Shown piece after piece: positions 55,901 through 63,269 of a DNA stretch of 64,000 nucleotides. Below the pieces are notes generated by a model, which did no database searches, was not told where the DNA came from, and saw only the letters and a list, made by a program, of their open reading frames with translations. The DNA is from Cryobacterium sp. MP_M3 (GTDB lineage Bacteria; Actinomycetota; Actinomycetes; Actinomycetales; Microbacteriaceae), in assembly GCF_015752155.1 (NCBI RefSeq), contig NZ_JADOVI010000001.1, positions 1 to 64,000 on the forward strand, read 5' to 3'. Numbering within the stretch: position 1 is the stretch's first letter; each line of letters opens with the position of its first letter. The position numbers were made by a program, and so were the translations under genes.

Positions 55901-57777
55901 GGGCCGAAGGATGCCCGGCCGAACCGCTCCACCAGCAGACCGAGGAGGGACAGCACGCCGAGGAGCACGTAGACCAGCGCGACCAGCCAGAGCGCGCCGA
56001 GGAACGGAACCGCGAGCACCGCGACGACCGCGAACAGCCAGGCGATGACACGGGCCCTGGCCTGGAGGAGGCCGCCGAGCGCCCAGGCGAGCGTCGTCAG
56101 CAGGCCGACCCCGGCCAGGGCGCCGAGCGCCCAGACGTTCTCGGAGACGAGCGGTGCAAGCGGATCGCCGGCCCCGGACAGACCCCCGGCCACGGCGCCG
56201 GCCAGCGGGATGGCGGCATAGAGGCCGACGAGCAGGGCGAAATTGGCGGCCGCGAACGCCGCGGTCAGGGCGGAGACGATCGCTGCGGTGCGGGTCGGCC
56301 CCGCGCTCCGGCGGGCCAGGAACTCGAGGGCGAGGGCCAGGCCGACGGATATCAGGATCGGCGCGGCCGTGGCGAGGGCGAGGTCGTCGGCCCTGAAGGT
56401 GGCCAGCGGAGCGATTGCCACCACGGCCAGGGTTGCCAGTGCGGCCGTGCCGTAGGCGAACGTGCGGTGCAGCCCGCCGGCCGCCGCGGCGACCAGCACG
56501 ACGACGGTGTGCAGCAGGGCGACGGCCGCCACCACCCCGAGGGTGAGGACAGGGGCGAGCGCGTTGTCGGGGTCGACGAACGCGGCGGCGAGGGAGGCGC
56601 CGGCCAGGGCCAGGCCGCCCAGGGCGAGCACGGTGACGCGCTCGGGCACCCGGTCGATCGAGGGCCAGCGGCCGCCGCGGACGGCCGGGGCGGCGGCGGG
56701 GTCGGCAATCGGGGCGTCGGCGACGGGGGCAGCGGCAACCCGGGCGGCGGCGACCGGGGCGTCGCCCGGCGCGGGCAGGGTGAACCGGTGCACCAGCGCG
56801 CCGATCGACGCGCCGAGGAACGCGAGGTAGAGGCGCGTGGCGTCGGGCTGCCCCGTCGCCAGGCCCGCGGTGAGCAACCCCAGCCCCGGTGCGGCGGCGG
56901 CGAACCCGGCGACGCTGGCGACCCGGAGCCGGGAGACGGCGTGCCAGCCGAGGAAGAGGACCGTGCAGGCCACCAGGGTCACGCCCCAGTAGGCCAGGGC
57001 GTCCGTTCCGGCCAGCCCGAAGAGGTCGTTCTGCCGCAGGGCCCAGGCGTCGAGGAGCACGAGCACCACGGCGAGGGCGCCGATGCCCTCGGCCGTCGCC
57101 ACGAGAGTGCGGCGGCGCAGGAACGCCGCGGTGACGAGCGCCGCCACCGTGACCAGGCCGACGATCAGCGAGCGCACCGCAAGCCCGGCGAAGAGCCACG
57201 CCACGGTGAGGAAGAAGATCGCCGCGACCGACACGAGCGTGACGCCGACCAGCAGCAGGAGGATCTGCACGCTCGAGCGCTTCGGCGGCCGGGGTGCCCC
57301 GGCGGCGTGGGGCTCGGCTCGCGGCGGCGGCGCCAGCTGCGAGCCGACCGGGAGCAGCGGCTGGGCGGGCAGCGCCGCGACTGCCGGCACCGCGAAGACC
57401 GGCGCCGCGGCGGGAGTCGTTGAGGATTCGGGGGCGGCGGCCGTCGGCGTAGCGACGGCCGCCGCCCCGGCTGCGGGCGCGACCGGGCCGCGGGGGAGCG
57501 GCGCCTGCGCGGCACGGGCCTGCTCGAGGTCGAAGCGGATGCGCCCGATCAGCGCGACGCGCTTGTCGAGCAGCGCCGCGGCATCCGTCGACGCGGCCAG
57601 CAACTCCGTCGCCGCCGGGTGCGAGAGGTCGAGCCCGCAGGACGGGCAGCGGACCGATCGCAGCCGGGACTGGCAGGCGGGGCACTGGGTGACATCGGTC
57701 AGGTCGGCGGGCCGGCGAGGCCAGAGCACCCGCCCCGCGAACTGCGCGAACGAGCCTGGTGTTCCGGTGCCTGACAT
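52969..57777 (-). CDS. Giant polytopic membrane protein, SCO7613 C-terminal domain type
   Basis: This 1602-aa protein starts with a zinc ribbon (Cys32, Cys35, Cys44, Cys47 in CPACQS and CPSCGL). A helical and Ala/Pro-rich cytosolic stretch follows to about 150, then dozens of hydrophobic helices run to the end with very short loops. It matches the actinobacterial SCO7613-type membrane proteins of unknown role. No catalytic or transporter motif is visible. The zinc ribbon may bind a partner protein or nucleic acid. The ATG at 57777 follows GAGGGG. The opposite-strand long open frame over it is an artefact of GC bias. Confidence 0.87.
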   Translation of the reverse strand: MSGTGTPGSFAQFAGRVLWPRRPADLTDVTQCPACQSRLRSVRCPSCGLDLSHPAATELLAASTDAAALLDKRVALIGRIRFDLEQARAAQAPLPRGPVAPAAGAAAVATPTAAAPESSTTPAAAPVFAVPAVAALPAQPLLPVGSQLAPPPRAEPHAAGAPRPPKRSSVQILLLLVGVTLVSVAAIFFLTVAWLFAGLAVRSLIVGLVTVAALVTAAFLRRRTLVATAEGIGALAVVLVLLDAWALRQNDLFGLAGTDALAYWGVTLVACTVLFLGWHAVSRLRVASVAGFAAAAPGLGLLTAGLATGQPDATRLYLAFLGASIGALVHRFTLPAPGDAPVAAARVAAAPVADAPIADPAAAPAVRGGRWPSIDRVPERVTVLALGGLALAGASLAAAFVDPDNALAPVLTLGVVAAVALLHTVVVLVAAAAGGLHRTFAYGTAALATLAVVAIAPLATFRADDLALATAAPILISVGLALALEFLARRSAGPTRTAAIVSALTAAFAAANFALLVGLYAAIPLAGAVAGGLSGAGDPLAPLVSENVWALGALAGVGLLTTLAWALGGLLQARARVIAWLFAVVAVLAVPFLGALWLVALVYVLLGVLSLLGLLVERFGRASFGPFRPIMVAFLASTMLFGYLVSWNSSGSWWVGSAGAILALFTARLLVDRMKGASARGALLAGALLLTLVAAVAAPWALNLGAAPIGDARLVDQLRGLTLVTALLQLLVAVPLPLFGATERRWAFWTLLVPTAAAFALPLPAIAEGLTPAEHAALLQAEPAAGIAHAALLLATPLVWVLAGRNRELHRERLTAAGALAPVLLLLGWSVIRATDAPAAVATLALPAAAAALLVFALALFLGTRGGLTAGSAATAGTGATAGTADRDRDRLALEAGAALVLVPAAAWAVSADLDVGWLVLLVAGVAALVAAIAADGLFASRSPRRHLGWLAMGLGIAGLWRGLSAAGTDALEPFVLPVAGLLLVVAVLVRRFGRVDRVAAASPVAALLTLAGLLVAVLPLAVAGQTGPVARPIVVMLVCALLALAAAGIRWSPARSAYLAAAGAAGTAGLAVAVVARAVTVLNEPGLPDGRLELWLLPLVVVAAAAFLLPRHPDARTRSVRRLAGTLLLAGVLTIVSLAEIAGFDGAGGQADGGAGTLRGTALVLGLGALHLLALTRDGTRGPLRAETGWVAVALAVLVAFAAVVTGAVDPFELVTVPLGLFVVAGQLLPRLRAGGPAFDALATRRFGAGLAIGLLPSAFTDGDTVLRPILTLAVGGALAVAAAVLTPHPRWRAPAGLALMLGLVTVVSAAGGRIVRLLAEAPAGPDARLEAWLLPAALALVVAGTILVTGAHRAAVTLPAGTVPTGAGRPTDAAALRLGYALVILATALVLAAELPALDFAPLATIRVILLVWTFSSLHLAAFWFDESPLGRGVSWVFIAAGAVAVLAGFAHAAPDTIEIVSVPLAVALLTTGWLHLEATPAARSWSWFAPGLLVLLVPSLLLDVTESPLWRVVGLGVVATVVIVVGAVRRLQAPFVIGAVVLLVHAIAQLWPWISLAYGAVPWWLWLGIGGTVLIVLAARYEQRIGNLKAIALGISALR

Positions 57778-57943
57778 CGTTGCCCCTCGCTGGATGTGAA
57801 CCTTCCCCACAGGCTAGCGGGTGGTGTCGCCGGTCCGCGGCCGGTGCGGCGGGCTTGACCGTGGTGGGTGCCGGTGGGACGCTCGCAGCACAGCGGCACG
57901 AACACCTCGTCGTGCCGGACGGCGAAGACGGCGGGAGCCCATC

Positions 57944-58897
57944 GTGCCGAATCACACCCGGATCGGGGCGGCCGGCGGCGACGTGGCCATCGAGTGCGCC
58001 GGCCTGACCAAGGACTACGGGCTGGGGCGCGGGGTCTTCGACCTCGACCTGGCGGTGCGGAAGGGAGAGGCGTTCGGGCTGGTCGGGCCGAACGGGGCAG
58101 GCAAGACCACGCTGCTCCGGCTCCTGATGGACCTGGTGCGCCCCGACCATGGGCGGGCCACCCTGCTCGGCCTGGACGCGCGCCGGGACAGCCTGGCGAT
58201 CAAGCGCCGGGTCGGCTACCTGCCCGGCGAGCTGCCGCAGTTCCCCGGGGTGAGCGCCGGCCACGTGATCGCGCTGCTGGCCGGGCTCCGCGGCGGCGTC
58301 GATCCCGAACGCATCCGGCTGCTCGCCGATCGACTCGAATTGAATCTCGACCGGCGATTCTCCGACCTCTCGCACGGCAACAAGCAGAAGGTGGGGCTGA
58401 TCCAGGCGTTCATGCACGAGCCGGAACTGCTGCTCCTGGACGAACCGACCCTCGGCCTGGACCCGCTGATGCAACGTGAGTTCCGGCGGCTGGTCGAGGA
58501 GGCCGTCGCGGCGGGCGGCACGGTGCTGCTGTCGTCCCACGTGCTGGCCGAGGTCGAGCTCGTCTGCACCAGGATCGGCCTGATCAGGGCGGGCCGGATG
58601 CTGCGCTCGGGTTCCCTGGAGGAACTGCGCACCGTGCGCCGGCACCGGATCGACGCCATCGTGCGCGGCACCCTCGACCCGGCGGAACTGGCCGCCATCC
58701 CCGGCGTCACCGACCCGCGCGTCGAGGGCGACCGAGTGAGCTGCACGATCCACGGGCCGGTCGGCGCCCTGCTCGCCTGGCTCGGCACGGCCGATGTGCA
58801 GGAGCTGGACAGCCGCGAACTGTCGCTCGAGGAGATGTTCCTCGATGAGTTTCAACCCGCGAAGCTACCGGCGCCGGCCGTGGGCACTGGTCGCTGA
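57944..58897 (+). CDS. ABC exporter ATP-binding protein
   Basis: The 317-aa ATPase has Walker A GPNGAGKTTLLRLL, Q-loop region VGYLPGELPQFP, the signature LSHGNKQKVGLIQAF, Walker B LLLLDEPTLGLDP and the switch His in LLSSHVLAEVE. The subfamily resembles drug/bacteriocin exporters paired with ABC-2 permeases. The start is GTG 57944 behind GGGAG, not the longer frame. Its 3' end overlaps the permease gene by 53 bp, showing a two-gene operon. Confidence 0.92.
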   Translation: MPNHTRIGAAGGDVAIECAGLTKDYGLGRGVFDLDLAVRKGEAFGLVGPNGAGKTTLLRLLMDLVRPDHGRATLLGLDARRDSLAIKRRVGYLPGELPQFPGVSAGHVIALLAGLRGGVDPERIRLLADRLELNLDRRFSDLSHGNKQKVGLIQAFMHEPELLLLDEPTLGLDPLMQREFRRLVEEAVAAGGTVLLSSHVLAEVELVCTRIGLIRAGRMLRSGSLEELRTVRRHRIDAIVRGTLDPAELAAIPGVTDPRVEGDRVSCTIHGPVGALLAWLGTADVQELDSRELSLEEMFLDEFQPAKLPAPAVGTGR

Positions 58898-60506
58898 CAG
58901 CATCCGCTCGCTGCGCGTCAGCGCGACGGCGTGGGTGCTCGGCGGCACCGCCGCGATGTACGCGATGGGGCTCGCGGTTGCGAGCGAGATGTCCCGGTTC
59001 CCGGGAGGGCCGCAGGCGCTCGCCGAGAGCATCCTGACCGGGGCGGAGGCACTGCGGCCCCTGCGCTGGCCAGCCGAACGCCTCGACACCCTCGGCGGCT
59101 ATCTCACGCACCACAACATCACCCTGATCACCTTCTTCCTCACCATCTACGCGGCCGTGCAGGGTGCCCGGGCGATTCGCGGCGCGGAGGACCGGCAGTC
59201 CCTCGAGGTCGTCCTCGCGACCGGCTGGTCCCGGGGCGCCGTCATCCGGGACCGCGCGACCGGGTTCCTGGTGACGCTCGCGCTCATCTCGCTCGGCCTC
59301 GGCCTCGGGGTTGCCCTGTCGATGGCGGCCGGCGGCGAACCAGACCTGGCCGGCTCGCTGATCACCATGGCCGCCGCGGGGCTCTGCGCCATGGTGGGCT
59401 ACTCCCTCGGCCTGCTCGTCTCCCAGCTGACAGCCTCGGCGGGGGTGGCAGCCGGCCTCACGTCCATCCTCCTCACCATGCTCTACGTGGCCACGAACGT
59501 CTGGGAGGAGATCGGAGCGTTCGGCGCCGTGCGCTTCCTGTCGCCGTTCTTCTACGCCAACGCGTCCCGCGCGCTCGTGCCCGGCTACGGCCTCGACCTG
59601 CCGGCCCCCGGGGCGCTGGTCGCGCTGTCGGCCGTTCTCCTGGCCGGCGCTGCCTGGGCCAACGCCCACCGCGACTACGGGTCGCCGCTATGGCACCGGA
59701 TGCCGCGGCAGGCACCGCCCGAGCATCTGGCCCCGCGGCGGCGGCACCTGCCCGGCGCGGTCTGGACGGCCGACCTGTGGCGCGGCCGGTTCGGGCTGCT
59801 GGCCTGGTTCGTCGCGGCGGCCGCGTTCTCGGTGCTGATGGCCGCGCTCCAGCCGGCGGTGATGGATGCCTGGAACGCGTTCGACTTCATCGGCGGCATC
59901 ACCGGCGGCGGCGCCGGGACGACACCGGAGACCGCGTACTTCTCCTTCTCGGCCGAGGTGGTCGTCGGGATCATCGCCGCCTTCGTGGTCAGCCAGTCGG
60001 CCAGGTGGGTGGCGGACCGTGCGCAGGGTCGGGTGGAGTTCATCCTCGCGGCCCCCGTGTCCTGGTCGCGGCTCGTGGGCGAGCGGTTGCTGGCCCTCCT
60101 CGTCGGCGTGGCCGTGATCACGGCCGGATCGCTGATCGGCCTCGCCGCCGGCGCGGCCGGGGTCGGGGTGGAGCTCAGCATCGGCGGGATGGCCCGCCTG
60201 GCCGCGGATTGCCTGCTGCTGGGGGCAGCGCTCGGCGCCGTCGCGGCGGTCGCCGTCGCGGGGCTGCGGAGCGGGGCATCCGTCACCGGCCTGGCGGTGT
60301 TTGTGGGGGCGTCGTACCTGCTCGGGTTCCTGGTGCCGCTGTTCGGCTGGCCGGACTGGACCAACCGGTTCTCGGTCTTCAGCGCCTTCGGCCACCCCTA
60401 CCTCGAATGGCCGCCCCTGGCGGGGGTTCTGGTGCTGTTCGGCCTGGCCGTCGGCGGAACCCTGCTGGCGGCGGCCATCGCGGAACGCACCCCCAAGGTC
60501 GACTGA
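58845..60506 (+). CDS. ABC-2 type exporter permease
   Basis: The 553-aa protein has about 12 helices in two similar halves, with the cytosolic coupling pattern GAEDRQSLEVVLATGWSRGAVIRDR in the first half and RAQGRVEFILAAPVSWSRLVGERLLAL in the second. It is an actinobacterial fused export permease, partner of the ATPase it overlaps. Substrate is unknown; antibiotics or lipids are possible. The ATG at 58845 has GGAG about 9 nt upstream within the ATPase gene. Confidence 0.9.
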   Translation: MSFNPRSYRRRPWALVADSIRSLRVSATAWVLGGTAAMYAMGLAVASEMSRFPGGPQALAESILTGAEALRPLRWPAERLDTLGGYLTHHNITLITFFLTIYAAVQGARAIRGAEDRQSLEVVLATGWSRGAVIRDRATGFLVTLALISLGLGLGVALSMAAGGEPDLAGSLITMAAAGLCAMVGYSLGLLVSQLTASAGVAAGLTSILLTMLYVATNVWEEIGAFGAVRFLSPFFYANASRALVPGYGLDLPAPGALVALSAVLLAGAAWANAHRDYGSPLWHRMPRQAPPEHLAPRRRHLPGAVWTADLWRGRFGLLAWFVAAAAFSVLMAALQPAVMDAWNAFDFIGGITGGGAGTTPETAYFSFSAEVVVGIIAAFVVSQSARWVADRAQGRVEFILAAPVSWSRLVGERLLALLVGVAVITAGSLIGLAAGAAGVGVELSIGGMARLAADCLLLGAALGAVAAVAVAGLRSGASVTGLAVFVGASYLLGFLVPLFGWPDWTNRFSVFSAFGHPYLEWPPLAGVLVLFGLAVGGTLLAAAIAERTPKVD

Positions 60507-60553
60507 CCAGGTCGCCTGACCAGGTCGACTGACCGCAGCGCCGACTGGCCGCG

Positions 60554-61369
60554 TTACAGTTCGTTCTCGGCCAGCCAGGCCAGGAGCACCCGTTCGAACT
60601 CCGCCGGCCGCTCCACGCTGGGAAGGTGGGCGGTGTTCCGGAACGTGCAGCCGGTGACCTGCGGCAGGGTCGACAGCAGGTATTCGTATTGCGCCAGCGC
60701 GGGGGTGATGTCGAATTCACCGACCGTGACCAGTGCGGGCACCTCGATGTCGACCACCCGGTTGCTCGCCGGCGGCTCCAGCGGGATGGGGAGCGGATTC
60801 TCCTCGGCGTGCACCACGTTCACCCGGTTGAGGGCGTAGGCCGTGGACAGGAACTCGGGGTCGAGGTCGGCTTCGGTGCGGAGCGGCCCGATCGCCCAGA
60901 GCGCGACCTCGAGCCGGGCCAGGCGGTGCCAGTCCTTCGCGTCGAACGCCAGGTCGAGTTCGTCGAAGAGGGCGTCCTCCGCTTCGGTCAGTTCCACCTC
61001 CGGGAAACCGCTGGGGCCAGAGCCGATCGTGACGAGCCCGGTCACCCGGTCGGGGTGTTCCAGGGCCAGGTCGATGGCGATCGAGCCGCCGCGGGAGCAG
61101 CCGATCAGGGTGGCCGCCGCCACCCCGAGATGGTCGAGCACGGCGACGGCGTCGGCGCGGTTGGAGAACGCGACATCCTCGGTGCTGGTCTGGCCGAAGC
61201 CGCGGCTGTCGAAACGGATGACGAAGTGGCCGGCCGCCAGCGCGGCGATCTGCGGGTCCCACATCCGGAGATTCGCAATGCCGGCGTGCAGCAGCAGCAG
61301 GGCGGGCGCCGAGGCATGCCCGTCGGTCTCGTAGTACAGCGATGCGCCTGGAACGGTGAGATGGGGCAT
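60554..61369 (-). CDS. Alpha/beta hydrolase
   Basis: The 271-aa protein has the alpha/beta fold: LLLLHAGIANLRMWDPQ oxyanion region, VIRFDSRGFGQTS, the nucleophile elbow GCSRGGSIA with Ser, Asp in VTVGEFDITP and a late His in NTAHLPSVERP. It is close to beta-ketoadipate enol-lactonase-like hydrolases, but the substrate is not known. TACGCT lies 6 nt before the ATG at 61369, so it is probably leaderless. It is divergent from the AEC transporter with an 84-bp spacer. Confidence 0.9.
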   Translation of the reverse strand: MPHLTVPGASLYYETDGHASAPALLLLHAGIANLRMWDPQIAALAAGHFVIRFDSRGFGQTSTEDVAFSNRADAVAVLDHLGVAAATLIGCSRGGSIAIDLALEHPDRVTGLVTIGSGPSGFPEVELTEAEDALFDELDLAFDAKDWHRLARLEVALWAIGPLRTEADLDPEFLSTAYALNRVNVVHAEENPLPIPLEPPASNRVVDIEVPALVTVGEFDITPALAQYEYLLSTLPQVTGCTFRNTAHLPSVERPAEFERVLLAWLAENEL

Positions 61370-61375
61370 GGCTCG

Positions 61376-61446
61376 AGCGTAGGCGGGCGGCTTCTCCGGC
61401 CGCAAGGACCCGGGCGACTATTCGATCGGCGACCGCCCCGTAGGCT
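61376..61446. promoter_or_regulatory. Divergent leaderless promoters
   Basis: TACGCT (61381 to 61376, minus strand) serves the hydrolase and TAGGCT (61441-61446) serves the AEC gene, at 6 and 7 nt from their ATG codons. The promoters stand back to back within 71 bp. Confidence 0.6.
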
Positions 61447-61453
61447 CGGTCGC

Positions 61454-62383
61454 ATGGGTGGTGTGCTGGTGGGGTTCTCGATCATCGGTTTCGTGATCCT
61501 GGTCGGCTACCTGATCGGGCGATTCGAAGTTGCCGGCCCGGGCGCGCAGCGGGTGCTCAACCGGGTCGCCTTCTTCGTGGCCACTCCGGCACTGCTGTTC
61601 ACGGTGCTCTCGCACGCGGATGCCCGGGTGCTGTTCTCCTCATTCCTCCTGACCAGCCTCTGCAGCGTTGTGGTCGGCGCCGGCCTGTATCTCGTGGTGT
61701 CCCGGTTGTTCTTCCACACTCCGGTCGCCGAGACCGTGCTGGGCGCGGCGTCGTCGGGCTACGTCAACGCGAACAACATCGGCCTGCCGGTGGCCAGCTA
61801 CGTGCTCGGCAGCGCCCGTTTCGTCGCCCCGATCCTCCTGCTCCAGCTGCTCGTGCTCGCCCCGCTCATCCTCGCCGTGCTCGACGTGTCCACCAGCGGG
61901 CGGATGTCCGTGCGCGCCATTCTGACCCAGCCGTTGCGCAACCCGATGATCATCGCCTCCGCCGCCGGACTGCTGGTCTCACTCTCGGGGGCACGGCTGC
62001 CGGCCCCTGTGCTGGCGCCGCTGGAGCTTCTCGGCGGTGCGGCGATTCCGATGGTGCTGCTCGCGTTCGGGATGTCGCTGCACGGGGAGCGCCTGCTGAA
62101 GGCCGGCCCCGCCCGGACCCGGGTCGTGGTGGCCGCCGTGATCAAGGTGGCCGTGGTGCCCCTGGTCGCTTACCTGTTCGGCCGCTTCGTGTTCGCGCTC
62201 GACGCCGCGGAGTTGTTCGGGGTTGTCACCATCTCGGCGCTGCCCACCGCGCAGAACATCTACAACTTCGCCGCCCGGTACGACCGCGGCGTCGCCGCGA
62301 CGCGGGACACCGTGCTGGTCACGACCCTGGCCTCGGTACCGGCCCTGCTGCTGATCGCGGCGCTGCTGGCTCCGTCACGCTGA
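61454..62383 (+). CDS. AEC family transporter
   Basis: The 309-aa protein has about ten helices of the auxin efflux carrier family: FSIIGFVILVGYLIGR, NRVAFFVATPALLFTVLS, the conserved GYVNANNIGLPVASYVLG, PMIIASAAGLLVS, and the closing SALPTAQNIYNFAARYDRG. Bacterial members carry malate, malonate or other acids. The substrate is not evident. Start ATG 61454 is fixed by the -10 box; the longer open frame upstream is not coding. Confidence 0.9.
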   Translation: MGGVLVGFSIIGFVILVGYLIGRFEVAGPGAQRVLNRVAFFVATPALLFTVLSHADARVLFSSFLLTSLCSVVVGAGLYLVVSRLFFHTPVAETVLGAASSGYVNANNIGLPVASYVLGSARFVAPILLLQLLVLAPLILAVLDVSTSGRMSVRAILTQPLRNPMIIASAAGLLVSLSGARLPAPVLAPLELLGGAAIPMVLLAFGMSLHGERLLKAGPARTRVVVAAVIKVAVVPLVAYLFGRFVFALDAAELFGVVTISALPTAQNIYNFAARYDRGVAATRDTVLVTTLASVPALLLIAALLAPSR

Positions 62384-62386
62384 ATG

Positions 62387-62480
62387 AGCGTGTTCCGAAT
62401 TCAGGAGAACAGCCCGGGGTCGGGGCCGCGGCGGGCATCCGTCGCACTGTTCCGGGTTTCACACCTGAATTCGGAACGCT
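62387..62480. repeat. Long imperfect inverted repeat behind the AEC gene
   Basis: Outer arms AGCG-TTCCGAATTCAGG (62387-62405) and 62464-62480 pair with a 2-nt bulge. Inner GAACAG (62407-62412) and CTGTTC (62447-62452) pair as well. It may be a bidirectional terminator between convergent genes. Confidence 0.75.
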
Positions 62481-62555
62481 TCAGACGCTCGGGTGGGGAC
62501 GAGGGGTCCGTGCAGCCATCGGTCCGGGACCGGGCTTCCTGCAGTGGAGTGCGCA

Positions 62556-63191
62556 TCAGCGGGCAGCGGGCGTGGGCTTTCGACGCGTCAGCCAGGGCCG
62601 CAGCATCCGGGTGACCCAGGGCATCACCAGGAAGGTCATGGTCGGGGCCATCACGAGTGTCGTCACCAGGATCTTGGGCAGGATGTCCACGTCGTGCCAG
62701 CCGGGGATCAGCCAGGTCGCGAGCAGGGTGAAGGCCAGGTTCGACGGGAGGAAGCCCAGCCCGATGCTCACGGCCTGCTTCCACCGCGGCGGCTGGAAGG
62801 ATGGCGCAGTGTCGGCGTCGTCATCGTCGGAGGCAGGGGCGTCGAACCAGCCCTCGATGCCGGTGCGCTTCTCCACCCGGGCGTCGAGGATGAGATCGTG
62901 GCCGTCGATCAGCCAGTGCGCCCGCTCCTCGGAGCCCTCCCAGGCATCCAGCAGCTCGGAGTTCGCGAAGCGGTAGAGCATGTGCCAGCTCAGCGAATCC
63001 GCGGTGGCGCGTACCCAGCCGGAGCCGAGGAACCCGGGGAAGCTGCTGGCGAGGTCCATCCCCTGTTGGGCCCAGTGGGTGGCGTCCTGGATGCGGGTGG
63101 GCTCGACCCGGCGGGTGACGGACACGGTGACGGAGGACGCGGGCCGCGCTTGTGGCGCTCCGGCGGCGTTCCCCGGGGGCACGGAAGACAT
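62556..63191 (-). CDS. Antibiotic biosynthesis monooxygenase-like membrane protein
   Basis: The 211-aa protein has an ABM-like alpha-beta domain in the first 120 residues (VTVSVTRRVEPTRIQDATHWAQQG, GWVRATADSLSWHMLYRFAN). The C-terminus has two membrane helices (FLPSNLAFTLLATWLIP and ILVTTLVMAPTMTFLVMPWVTRML). This fused plan is known in a small group of bacterial proteins without a proven activity. GATACT lies 6 nt before the ATG at 63191, so it may be leaderless. Confidence 0.82.
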   Translation of the reverse strand: MSSVPPGNAAGAPQARPASSVTVSVTRRVEPTRIQDATHWAQQGMDLASSFPGFLGSGWVRATADSLSWHMLYRFANSELLDAWEGSEERAHWLIDGHDLILDARVEKRTGIEGWFDAPASDDDDADTAPSFQPPRWKQAVSIGLGFLPSNLAFTLLATWLIPGWHDVDILPKILVTTLVMAPTMTFLVMPWVTRMLRPWLTRRKPTPAAR

Positions 63192-63269
63192 GGTTCCAGT
63201 ATCGCCGCTGCGTGCGCCGCCGCCGTTGCCGTCTCGTTTCCGGCTCGTTGCGGGCGGCGGGGAGGTCGC

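Noticed and set aside
53344-57423. 1359-codon open frame antisense to the giant membrane protein
   Set aside because: It is a low-complexity Gly/Gln/Arg product opposite a consistent membrane protein with a good ribosome site.
57944-60506. Natural-product cluster around the ABC exporter
   Set aside because: No biosynthetic gene lies nearby; the exporter is a two-gene unit between unrelated genes.
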